A DNA stretch of 64,000 bases from Haematobia irritans (taxonomy: Eukaryota > Arthropoda > Insecta > Diptera > Muscidae), in NCBI RefSeq assembly GCF_050003625.1, contig NC_134398.1:60039641-60103640 (forward strand), read 5' to 3'. The translations under genes were made by a program, and so were the position numbers. Under the pieces are notes generated by a model. It was given only the letters and a program-made list of their open reading frames with translations. It did not search any database and had not been told where the DNA came from. This document shows, piece by piece, positions 55,493-64,000 of this stretch. Each line of letters opens with the position of its first letter. The stretch's first letter is position 1.

Positions 55493-56301
55493 CACGCAAA
55501 AAAATAATTCTTTCCTCCCAAACGAAATTTTAGACAAACAAAGTTCGTTTCTCATTTGCTTTTCGTTGAAAGGAAGTGTATTTGGAAGAAAAGTATATAC
55601 TTTTTGTGATAAATGTTTATTCTTTTCCAGGATGTAAAAGCAATTTCATAAAGACTAACTCAAAAAATTTTTTTTCTGGTTAATTGCATTTTCCCTCACA
55701 TCTTTCTCACTTCCACAAAGTTTTTTAGTTCTTAACACCTTTTTCTGTAATACAAACAATGTAGAAGAAATTATACGATTTTATAAATTTTTAAGTTTTT
55801 TTTTACCTTAGCATAATATAGCATAGCTTGCGGCGCCCACGAGCCGATTAAACAAAGTTTATTTAACAGAAAAATGCATTTAGTTTGGGACCGTGGAGCA
55901 GTGGTTGCTACGTCGGACTTGCATGCCAAGGGTCGTGGGTTCGATCCCTGCTTCGACCAAAGTTTTTTTTTTTTTTTTTTTTTTACATATATTCCAGATA
56001 TGGTCGGAAGATTCCGAAAAAATTTTCAACATTACATTCTACTATATTAAATTTTTACTATGAACTGTAAAATGTGTCTTATTAAAGACCTAAAGTCATA
56101 AAAGAACAGTGTTTTATACAAACGAAATGGACTGTGTTGTTGGTTCAAAAATAACTCTTTTTATAGAAAAAATAAAAATTGTGTAACAAACGAATTTTTT
56201 TGGTGATAAAAGTGTATACATTTCGAAGCAATTCAAAAAACTCTAACAAAAGAAAAATGTTTTCGGTACACGTTTTCCAAACGTTTTTTTTTCTTTGCGT
56301 G
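55493..56301. mobile_element. tRNA-bearing TIR element, copy T4, one module deleted
   Basis: TA-flanked (55491-55492, 56302-56303) with CACGCAAAAAAATAATTC and AACGTTTTTTTTTCTTTGCGTG ends. The plus-strand tRNA-like module (about 55885-55962, B box GGTTCGATCCC) is intact, but the minus-strand module is removed by a deletion near 55810-55820 relative to T3. Confidence 0.82.
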
Positions 56302-56303
56302 TA

Positions 56304-57205
56304 TACGTGGATGGCCCAATACATACTCAGTTTCATTGTATGAGAATAACAGAATCAAACTATTAGGGATAAAAAAAAACTAAAACTGACTAATGGATGT
56401 TTTTTCCAAATATTAGAGTGAATTTAAATTCATCTATATGTGATTATTTTTTTTTGTGTTGAATATGTTTGTTTTTTTTTTTCTTAACAAAGTTTGTTAG
56501 AAACAAACGTGGTACCAGAAACCACGATTTATTTTTTTAAAGAGACATCTTTGCCAATAATAAATTTTGTTTCGGACGGAAGAGAATATTTTGAAACATG
56601 TACATACATAATTAGAGGTCCCTATTTCACTTAAGGTTTTGCGTTTATTTTAATATTTTCCAATTATATTATCGGTAATCATACTCTCTATACTTTCATT
56701 CATTTCTACATCCACATTGAAACCGTAACCAATTATTAATTAAATTGGGCTTTGTAAAAGTACACCCTTGAAGCGTTCTCTTTTATTACTGGTTAGAGAT
56801 CTCATAGACATTTATGTTGACATCAAATTTATGGCACAAAAATAAATCCACAGACAATTAAGTGAACTTAAAGTAATTTATGAACCAAGGTAGCATCCAA
56901 TTTAAAGTGGAAAGCTATTAGAATGATTTATCTTGGCGTTTAAGAGGCTTTATTCATTAATTTTATATTTATATATAAGTGAAGATATTAAGGACTTGTA
57001 GCAAAATGCAAGACTGACTATCACAAGTACGTTCAAATTATTAAAAAGACTTGACGGAAAAATACTGTATAATGGGCTAGGAATCACAACTTTAGGACTT
57101 GCGGACAAAAAAATATTTTTGTTTACATATTTTTCGTTAGCGACTTTTTTACAAGATAGACTTTGTTTTTTTTAATATCATATAATTTATTTTACTACAA
57201 ACGTA
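56304..57205. other. Unassigned intergenic sequence
   Basis: AT-rich, with T runs and no recognised elements or genes. Confidence 0.4.
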
Positions 57206-57300
57206 CATTAAAAAACATGTCCGGTTCCAAAGATTTTGTCTTTACACTAATGATTTTGGTATTGATTCCAAGCCAAAGAAACGGAAAATTGAAGTATGGA
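57206..57300. mobile_element. MITE family B remnant
   Basis: GGTTCCAAAGATTTTG followed by GATTTTGGTATTGATTCC and AAGCCAAAGAAAC, the family B end region. Confidence 0.5.
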
Positions 57301-57453
57301 TGATTTTAAGAAAAACGTTACTTTTAAATTAGAGGTTTGCCTATTTTATTGTAGAAAAAAATTATTCGTGTTTTCATAAGTTTTCCATTAAATTATCAAA
57401 GCCCATTAAAAACGTGTTAAAGACAATTTAAACTTTCAAATTCAGGCTCGCCT

Positions 57454-57771
57454 ATACGCAAAAAAATAATTCTTTCCTCCCAAACGAAATTTTAGACAAA
57501 CAAATATCGTTACTCATTTGCTTTTCACTGTAAGGTAGTTTATTTGGAAGGAAAGTATATACTTTTCTTCGTTTATTCTACGTAGCGGTTATTGTCATCA
57601 ATAGACAATTATCGTTATAAGTTATAGCATAGTTTGCGGCGCCCATGAGCCGATTAAACAAATTTTATATAACAGAAACATACATTTAGTGGAGCAGTGT
57701 TTGGTACGTCCGCCTTGCATACCAAGGGTCCTGGGTTCGATCCCTGCTTGGACCGAACACCAAAAAGTTTT
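57454..57771. mobile_element. tRNA-bearing element, copy T5, fragment
   Basis: CGCAAAAAAATAATTCTTTC at the left, TTATTGTCATCAATAGACAA, then GTGGAGCAGTGTTTGG and GGGTTCGATCCCTGC (plus-strand module). Both the left interior and the right end are missing; a mini-me element follows directly. Confidence 0.65.
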
Positions 57772-58660
57772 TATACCCTGCGCCACACTGTGGAACAGGG
57801 TATTATAAGTTAGTGCATATGTTTGCAACACCCAGAAGGAGACGAGATAGACATATGGTGTCTCTGGCAATATTGTTCAGGGTCGGCCCCTGAGTCGATC
57901 TAACCATGTCCGTCTGTCTGTGAAAACATTTTTGTAATCAAAGTCTAGGTCGCAATTTTAGTCGAATCGACTTCAAATTTGGCACAATTATGTATTTTGG
58001 GTCAGAATAGAACCCTATTGATTTTGGAAGAAATCAGTTAAGTCCCCAGAAGCCAGAATTTCAGCCTGATTTACTTTAAATTTTGCACAAGAAGTATATG
58101 CTGAATTTGGTTGAAATCGGTTCAGATTTATATATGGCTCCCATATAAATCTTTCGCACGATATGGATTTATATGGCCCCAGAAGCTAGAGTTTGCTTTA
58201 AATTTTGCACAGGGAGTAGCTGTAAATGACAAATATGGTTGAAATCGGTTCAGATTTAGATATAGCTCCCATACATATCTTTCGCCCGATATGCACTTAT
58301 ATGGCCGTAGAAGCCAGAATTTTGCCCTAATTTGCTGTAAATTTTGCACAGGAAGTAGAATTAATATTGTAGCTATATGTGCCAAATTTGGTTGATATCG
58401 GTTCAGATTTATATATAGCTCCCATATATATCTTTCCCCCGATTTTCACTCCTATGACAACAGAGGTCAAAGTGGTAATCCGATTTACGCCCTAATTTGC
58501 TGTAAATTTTGCACGGAGTAGAAATAACATTGTAACTATGCATACCAAATTTGGTAGAAATCGGTTCAGATTTAAATATAGCTTCCATATATATTTGTTT
58601 CGGTGCTAAGAGAGTTATGTTCAAGTCTGAACTGATTTTTCTCACCTATTTGTATGAGGC
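57772..58660 (-). mobile_element. Mini-me-like element, 3' part
   Basis: Minus orientation. Terminal hairpin CCCTGCGCCACACTGTGGAAC near 57776, a short GTCY run (GTCCGTCTGTCTGTG, 57908-57922), then five to six tandem units with AAATCGGTTCAGATTTA and TAGCTCCCATA. The GGGCGGGGCCGAC end is missing. Confidence 0.7.
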
Positions 58661-59034
58661 TGGTCTTTGAGACCAAAAAGTGAATTGGGCTAAATTGTAT
58701 AATGATCGAACCGTAAATACTGTTTTATGGTTACAAGAACTAATTAATGGATGTATATCATTAAACAAAATGAAGGAATTTTGCAGAGAAGGTTTACCAA
58801 AGATTTAGGAGTGTCTTCTACGCTGAGAGTAGTGGATATTTATTTTACTCCAAAACAAATTTTTAAACAAACGAAGTTCCCATTTGTGGCCGATTTTTTA
58901 TTAGGAACAAATAATATCGAATGTAACGAAATATTCGTCTTCTATACATTTCAACCATATATGAATTTGTCTCACACAATTAATATTACATTGCAGATTT
59001 AGTCATTTTTATACCCACCACCATAGAATGGTGA
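58661..59034. other. Unassigned spacer
   Basis: No recognised gene; ends with a mini-me-like TTTATACCCACCACCATAG at 59008-59026. Confidence 0.35.
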
Positions 59035-59664
59035 CGGAGGCAAGGCCGTATTCAGGGGGGGGGGGGATGAGGGGGATCAAACCCCCCCCGAAATGAATAA
59101 ATATTTTTATATAAATAAATATGTATTTTTAGCTGCATAGAAAAATCTTATCGAAGATGTTGAAGAAAAGCTGGAGGTTTTATTTTTAAAAACGCTTACC
59201 TATAAAACCTGCACAAATCATAGAATACTAGTTGAAACCCCCGTCAAACGACGGTCGAAAAAAACAATTTGTTTTTGTTCTCGCACCACAAATTTCATTT
59301 TTGGAAAATGTCTTTCTGATTTTTATGTGTGTTTGTTGTTCTTTTTGTGAACATGACTCGCTTTGTTTGGCCATAGCAACAACAACGAAATAGCCAAACA
59401 CACATGTGTAAATGAAATGGCGCAAAACCTGCGAAAAGAACCTGCCTAATTCAGCGATGGAAGCACTTGGAGAGTGCAATAAAGTGATATTTCCAAACGT
59501 GCATATTCTTTTAAAAATTTTGGTCACTTTGCCAGTTACTCAGGGATGGAAAATACAATTTTTAAGAAAGTACAAAAAAGGTATTTTGTGAGCGGAAAGG
59601 TACTTTTTACTAAATTTCAACAAAAATTTCACTGGAAGATTATTGTCAAGAGACTAAATTTTAA

Positions 59665-59900
59665 AGAAAATAAAATTTTGACAAAATTTTCTATATAAAT
59701 AAAATTTTGCAAAAATTTTCTATAGAAATAAAATTTTGCAAAAAAATGTTGCAAAATTTTTTCTATAGAAAAAAAAAATTTTGCAAAAATTTCCTATAGA
59801 AATAACATTTTTACAAAATTTTCAATTGAATTAAAATTTTGACAAAACTTTCTACAAATATAAAATTTTGCAAAAATTCTATATAGAAATAAAAATCGAT
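59665..59900. repeat. 28-bp minisatellite, short array
   Basis: About eight diverged copies of the TTTTCTATAGAAATAAAATT unit, otherwise seen at 47790-48660. Confidence 0.8.
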
Positions 59901-60430
59901 AGTATATAATCGCATTCTTTTTTCGACTAAAACATTCTTGAAGTTCAATAAAATCCTGTTTTAGACTATGTCTTTTACAAAATCAAGATTTTCTTCCCAC
60001 ATGAACATATCTGTTTTGCCATATTTGTAAAAGACTATTAGCAAATAAGGTTGATAAAGACTTTTTCAAAATATTAAAATATTTTGTCAAAGCTATTGTA
60101 CCAAAAATCTGATATCGACTCAAAAATGTCTACACAAAAGGTACTAAATCATTCAAAAATGTCTACACAAAAGGTACTAAATCCCACTAAGCATTGAAAT
60201 TTTAGCTTTTGGAACGGATATCATTTGATAAAATACGAAAAAAAATTAAATCTTTTCATTACTTGTTCGTCGTTAAATTCAACGCTTCTGCGCAGATTTT
60301 GCACCACAGTGGAAACTCGTAAATAGGTTTTCAAATTCTGGGGGGTGGGGGTCTAAAATTTTTCTGCGGGGTCTAAGTCCCTATCCCACAGTCGTTCCTA
60401 CGCCTATGGCCTAGATCTTAAGCTAGATAC

Positions 60431-61100
60431 ACTAAAAAAAATTTATTTGGATCCAAAGATTTTGAACTTCCCCTAAGGATTTTGTTATTGATTCCGCGCC
60501 GAAGATGCTGCTTCTTTAAAATAAAGACATTTTTAGTGACCTATCTGGCATTAAATCTACGATCAATAAAATTAAAATTAGGATAAATATTTTATTTATC
60601 AAATTTTCATTCTCTCCGAGGTATACACGTACAAACAGATGCCAATTTAATAATAAAAATTATACCGGATACTTCGAAGTAAAAAAATATGATTTTAATT
60701 AAAAGAAAAAAAAAAACTTTCAACCAATGATTCAAAAGATAAGGACGATTACTTTGAATCAAAAATGTATTTCTTTACTTTAAGGAAGTTTTGTCTTTGC
60801 TCAAATTTCCAAAATTTGTGTCCTACATATAACACTTTTTTGTTAAAGTCATGATAGTAAACTTTATTTTAATTAAAATTTCATTACATTAAAGAAATTA
60901 GTCCTTAATATTGTGGAAATTTCGTTAATATTTTAAAATTTAGATTGCGTGATCTTTAATATCACGTACATATAGCTCCGTAAAAACATGCCTTATTTTA
61001 AAGAAGCCTTATCTTTGGCTCGGAATCAAAAACAAAATCATTGAAGGAATATCCATCTTCATATCCAATTCAACTTTTCTTAATCCAAAGATTCAATATT
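60431..61100 (-). mobile_element. MITE family B copy
   Basis: Starts CACTAAAAAAAATTTATTTG and GATCCAAAGATTTTGAAC. The middle contains both orientations of the TTAAAGAAGC..TTTGGCTCGGAATC block (near 60510 and 61000), so it is either two overlapping copies or an inverted duplication. Confidence 0.5.
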
Positions 61101-61645
61101 AATTTAAATCTTATTTTTTATTTTTTCTAAATCTACGGTACTGACCGGGGTGAAAAAGTATTGAAAAAAGTACTATAGTACTGCATTTTCCATCCCTGCA
61201 GTTACTACGTGCTCATCCGAACGTTCATTTTCAACAATGATGAGATTAAAGACGTATCTTAGAAATTCCACTAGCGAGAGTATACTCAATGGATTGGCAT
61301 TAATGTCGGTTCATCGCCGAATAAATGTGCCGACTGAAGAAGTCATTGATTTATTTGCTGCCCCAAAAAGCCCGTCGGCTCAATTTAATATTATAAAACA
61401 AGTAAGAAAAGTCTAAAGTCGGGCGGGGCCGACTATATTATACCCTGCACCACTTTGTAGATCTAAATTTTCGATACCATATCACATCCGTTAAATGCGT
61501 TGGGGCTATATATAAAGGTTTGTCCCAAATACATACATTTAAATATCGCTCGATCTGGACAGAATTTGATAGACTTCTACAAAATCTATAGACTCAAAAT
61601 TTAAGTCGGCTAATGGACTAGGATGGAACACAATGTTAGTAAAAA

Positions 61646-62996
61646 ACAAGTAAGAAAAGTCTAAAGTCGGGCGGGGCCGACTATATTATACCCTGCACCA
61701 CTTTGTAGATCTAAATTTTCGATACCATATCACATCCGTCAAATGTGTTGGGGGCTATATATAAAGGTTTGTCCCAAATACATACATTTAAATAACACTC
61801 GATCTGGACAGAATTTGATAGACTTTTACAAAATCTATAGACTCAAAATTTAAGTCGGGTAATGCACTAGGGTGGAACACAATGTTAGTAAAAAAATATG
61901 GGAAACATTTAAATCTGAAGCAATTTTAAGGAAACTTCGCAAAAGTTTATTTATGATTTATCGCTCGATATATATGTATTAGAAGTTTAGGAAAATTAGA
62001 GTCATTTTTACAACTTTTCGAGTAAGCAGTGGCGATTTAACAGGGAAAATGTTGGTATTTTGACCATTTTTGTCGAAATCAGAAAAACATATATATGGGA
62101 GCTAAATCTAAATCTGAACCAATGTCAACCAAATTTGGCACGCATAGCTACAATGCTAATTCTACTCCCTGTGCAAAATTTCAACTAAATCGGAGTTAAA
62201 AATTGGCCTCTGTGGTCATTTGAGTGTAAATCGGGCGAAAGCTCTATATGGGAGATATATCTAAATCTGAACCGATTTCAACCCAATTTGGCACGTATAG
62301 CCGCAATGCTAATTCTACTCCCTGTGCAAAATTTCAACTAAATCGGAGCAAAAAATTGGCCTCTGTGGTCATTTGAGTGTAAATCGGGCGAAAGCTATAT
62401 ATGGGAGCTATATCTAAATCTGAACCGATTTCAACCAAATTTGGCACGCATAGCTATAATGCTAATTATACTCCCTGTGCAAAATATCAACTAAATCGGA
62501 GCAAAAAATTGGCCTCTGTGGTCATTTGAGTGTAAATCGGGCGAAAGCTATATATGGGAGCTATATCTAAATCTGAACCGATTTCAACCAAATTTGGCAC
62601 GCATAGCTACAATGCTAATTCTACTCCCTGTGCAAAATTTCAACTAAATCGGAGCAAAAAATTGGCCTCTGTGGGCACATGAGTGTAAATCGGGCGAAAG
62701 CTATATATGGGAGCTATATCTAAATCTGAACCGATTTGGCTGATATTTTGCAAGTTTTTCGAGACTCATAAAATATTCGGATGTACAGAATTTTAGGAGG
62801 ATCGGTTGATATACACGCCAATTATGACCAGATCGGTGAAAAATATATATGGCAGCTATATCTAAATCTGAACCGATTTTTTCCAAAATCAATAGGGATC
62901 GTCTTTGAGCCGAAACAGGACCCTATACCAAATTTTAGGACAATCGTACTAAAACTGCGAGCTGTACTTTGCACACAAAAATACATCAACAGACAG

Positions 62997-63031
<35 letters not shown>

Positions 63032-63170
63032 GACATCGCTAAATCGACTCAGAATTTAATTCTAAGACGATCGGTATACTAAACGATGGGTCTCAGACTT
63101 TTCCTTCTTGGCGTTACATACAAATGCACAAACTTATTATACCCTGTACCACAGTAGTGGTGAAGGGTAT
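61646..63170 (+). mobile_element. Mini-me-like element nested in its own family
   Basis: Complete copy: GGGCGGGGCCGACT start, unique leader, tandem ~152-bp units (TATATGGGAGCTA near 62095, 62248, 62400, 62552 and 62705), a single-copy segment, a GTCY microsatellite at 62993-63035 and a terminal ACCCTGTACCACAGTAGTGG. Its interior is nearly identical to the outer copy but has one tandem unit more. Confidence 0.78.
62993..63035. repeat. GTCY microsatellite (ACAGACAGACGG)
   Basis: Run of CAGA/CGGA tetramers. A GTCY tract next to the conserved 3' core is the feature for which mini-me elements were named in Diptera. Confidence 0.85.
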
Positions 63171-64000
63171 AAATATGGGAAACATTTAAATCTGAAGCAA
63201 TTTTAAGGAAACTTCGCAAAAGTTTATTTATGATTTATCGCTCGATATATATGTATTAGAAGTTTAGGAAAATTAGAGTCATTTTTACAACTTTTCGAGT
63301 AAGCAGTGGCGATTTAACAGGGAAAATGTTGGTATTTTGACCATTTTTGTCGAAATCAGAAAAACATATATATGGGAGCTAAATCTAAATCTGAACCAAT
63401 GTCAACCAAATTTGGCACGCATAGCTACAATGCTAATTCTACTCCCTGTGCAAAATTTCAACTAAATCGGAGTTAAAAATTGGCCTCTGTGGTCATTTGA
63501 GTGTAAATCGGGCGAAAGCTCTATATGGGAGATATATCTAAATCTGAACCGATTTCAACCCAATTTGGCACGTATAGCCGCAATGCTAATTCTACTCCCT
63601 GTGCAAAATTTCAACTAAATCGGAACAAAAAATTGGCCTCTGTGGTCATTTGAGTGTAAATCGGGCGAAAGCTATATATGGGAGCTATATCTAAATCTGA
63701 ACCGATTTCAACCAAATTTGGCACGCATAGCTATAATGCTAATTATACTCCCTGTGCAAAATATCAACTAAATCGGAGCAAAAAATTGGCCTCTGTGGTC
63801 ATTTGAGTGTAAATCGGGCGAAAGCTATATATGGGAGCTATATCTAAATCTGAACCGATTTGGCTGATATTTTGCAAGTTTTTCGAGACTCATAAAATAT
63901 TCGGATGTACAGAATTTTAGGAGGATCGGTTGATATACACGCCAATTATGACCAGATCGGTGAAAAATATATATGGCAGCTATATCTAAATCTGAACCGA

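Larger units (their letters stand above)
59541..61198. mobile_element. Inner hAT-type element, 1658 bp
   Basis: Ends CAGGGATGGAAAATAC and inverted TGCATTTTCCATCCCTG, with an 8-bp duplication CAGTTACT (59533-59540, 61199-61206). It carries a minisatellite stretch (59665-59900), a fragment related to the left arm of the element at 1-305 (CGCTTCTGCGCAGATTTTGC near 60285) and a family B MITE (60431-61100). No transposase. Confidence 0.88.
59425..61390 (+). pseudogene. hAT C-terminal dimerisation domain, split
   Basis: Before the insertion: SAMEALGECNKVIFPNVHIL then LKILVTLPVT. After it: CSSERSFSTMMRLKTYLRNS, TSESILNGLALMSVHRRI and EEVIDLFAAPK. Joined at the duplicated CAGTTACT, this is the typical hAT (ZMYM-type) CERSFSALKRLKTYLR pattern in a single direction. 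Only the C-terminal ~100 residues are recognisable. Confidence 0.8.
59035..61396 (+). mobile_element. Decayed hAT element interrupted by another hAT
   Basis: The left side has long G and C runs (GTATTCAGGGGGGGGGGG near 59048). The coding remnant 59425-59540 plus 61207-61390 is the C-terminal dimerisation region of a ZMYM/Tip100-like hAT transposase. Right end replaced by a mini-me insertion at 61397. Confidence 0.6.
61397..64000 (+). mobile_element. Mini-me-like element, outer copy, runs off the window
   Basis: Begins ACAAGTAAGAAAAGTCTAAA, GTCGGGCGGGGCCGACTAT. Interrupted at about 61646 by a second complete copy, it resumes at 63171 with AAATATGGGAAACATTTAAA and continues past the window end with three tandem ~152-bp units. 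Confidence 0.75.

Noticed and set aside
59228..59527. Minus-strand frame of 99 codons
   Set aside because: Runs antisense to the hAT remnant, which has the better homology on the plus strand.
62781..63059. Plus-strand frame of 92 codons ending in a QTDRQTD repeat
   Set aside because: It translates the mini-me unit and its GTCY microsatellite; repeat-derived, no gene.

Overview
The window is nuclear DNA from a higher fly. It is AT-rich, has almost no host coding sequence, and is packed with nested transposable elements. Several features point to a muscid such as a horn fly or stable fly: an internally deleted mariner with Himar1-like ends and transposase (Himar1 was described from Haematobia irritans), mini-me/DINE-like dipteran repeats carrying GTCY microsatellites, and a DD37E-type mariner. 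This is inference from element families; no species marker is present.

The only convincing host gene is the last exon of a secreted lipid-binding protein of the JHBP/group 7 allergen type at 5867-6582 (+), with a clear splice acceptor and a polyadenylation signal. Its first exon, with the signal peptide, was not found.

The centrepiece is a 10.6-kb Foldback-like DNA transposon at 15820-26424, flanked by a perfect 9-bp target duplication. Its inverted arms each have about 500 bp of single-copy terminus plus a tandem array of a ~162-bp unit: 5 copies on the left and 36 on the right. Between the arms, on the minus strand, lies one long intronless frame. It encodes a MULE-type DDE transposase joined to a C-terminal ubiquitin-specific-protease-like (C19) domain whose Cys, His and Asp boxes all look intact. 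A second, non-coding foldback-like element occupies about 48.7-52.3 kb.

Layout. 1-5.7 kb: nested MITEs, a Tc1 remnant, a tRNA-derived SINE and a LINE 3' fragment. 5.9-6.6 kb: host exon. 7-15.5 kb: mariner fragments, a DD37E element broken by a hAT MITE, a piggyBac-type MITE and elements with paired tRNA-like modules. 15.8-26.4 kb: Foldback element. 27-29 kb: mini-me element. 29.2-33.3 kb: an old mariner cut up by a SINE, a hAT MITE and a LINE that itself holds two further insertions. 35.7-40.1 kb: three mariner-type elements in a row. 40.5-47.6 kb: MITEs, several nested. 47.8-52.3 kb: a 28-bp minisatellite and the second foldback. 52-57 kb: mostly unassigned sequence. 57.5-64 kb: mini-me elements, a hAT inside a hAT, and a mini-me inserted in its own kind.

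Target duplications and interrupted copies give many relative insertion ages, and almost every transposase other than the Foldback one is visibly dead.
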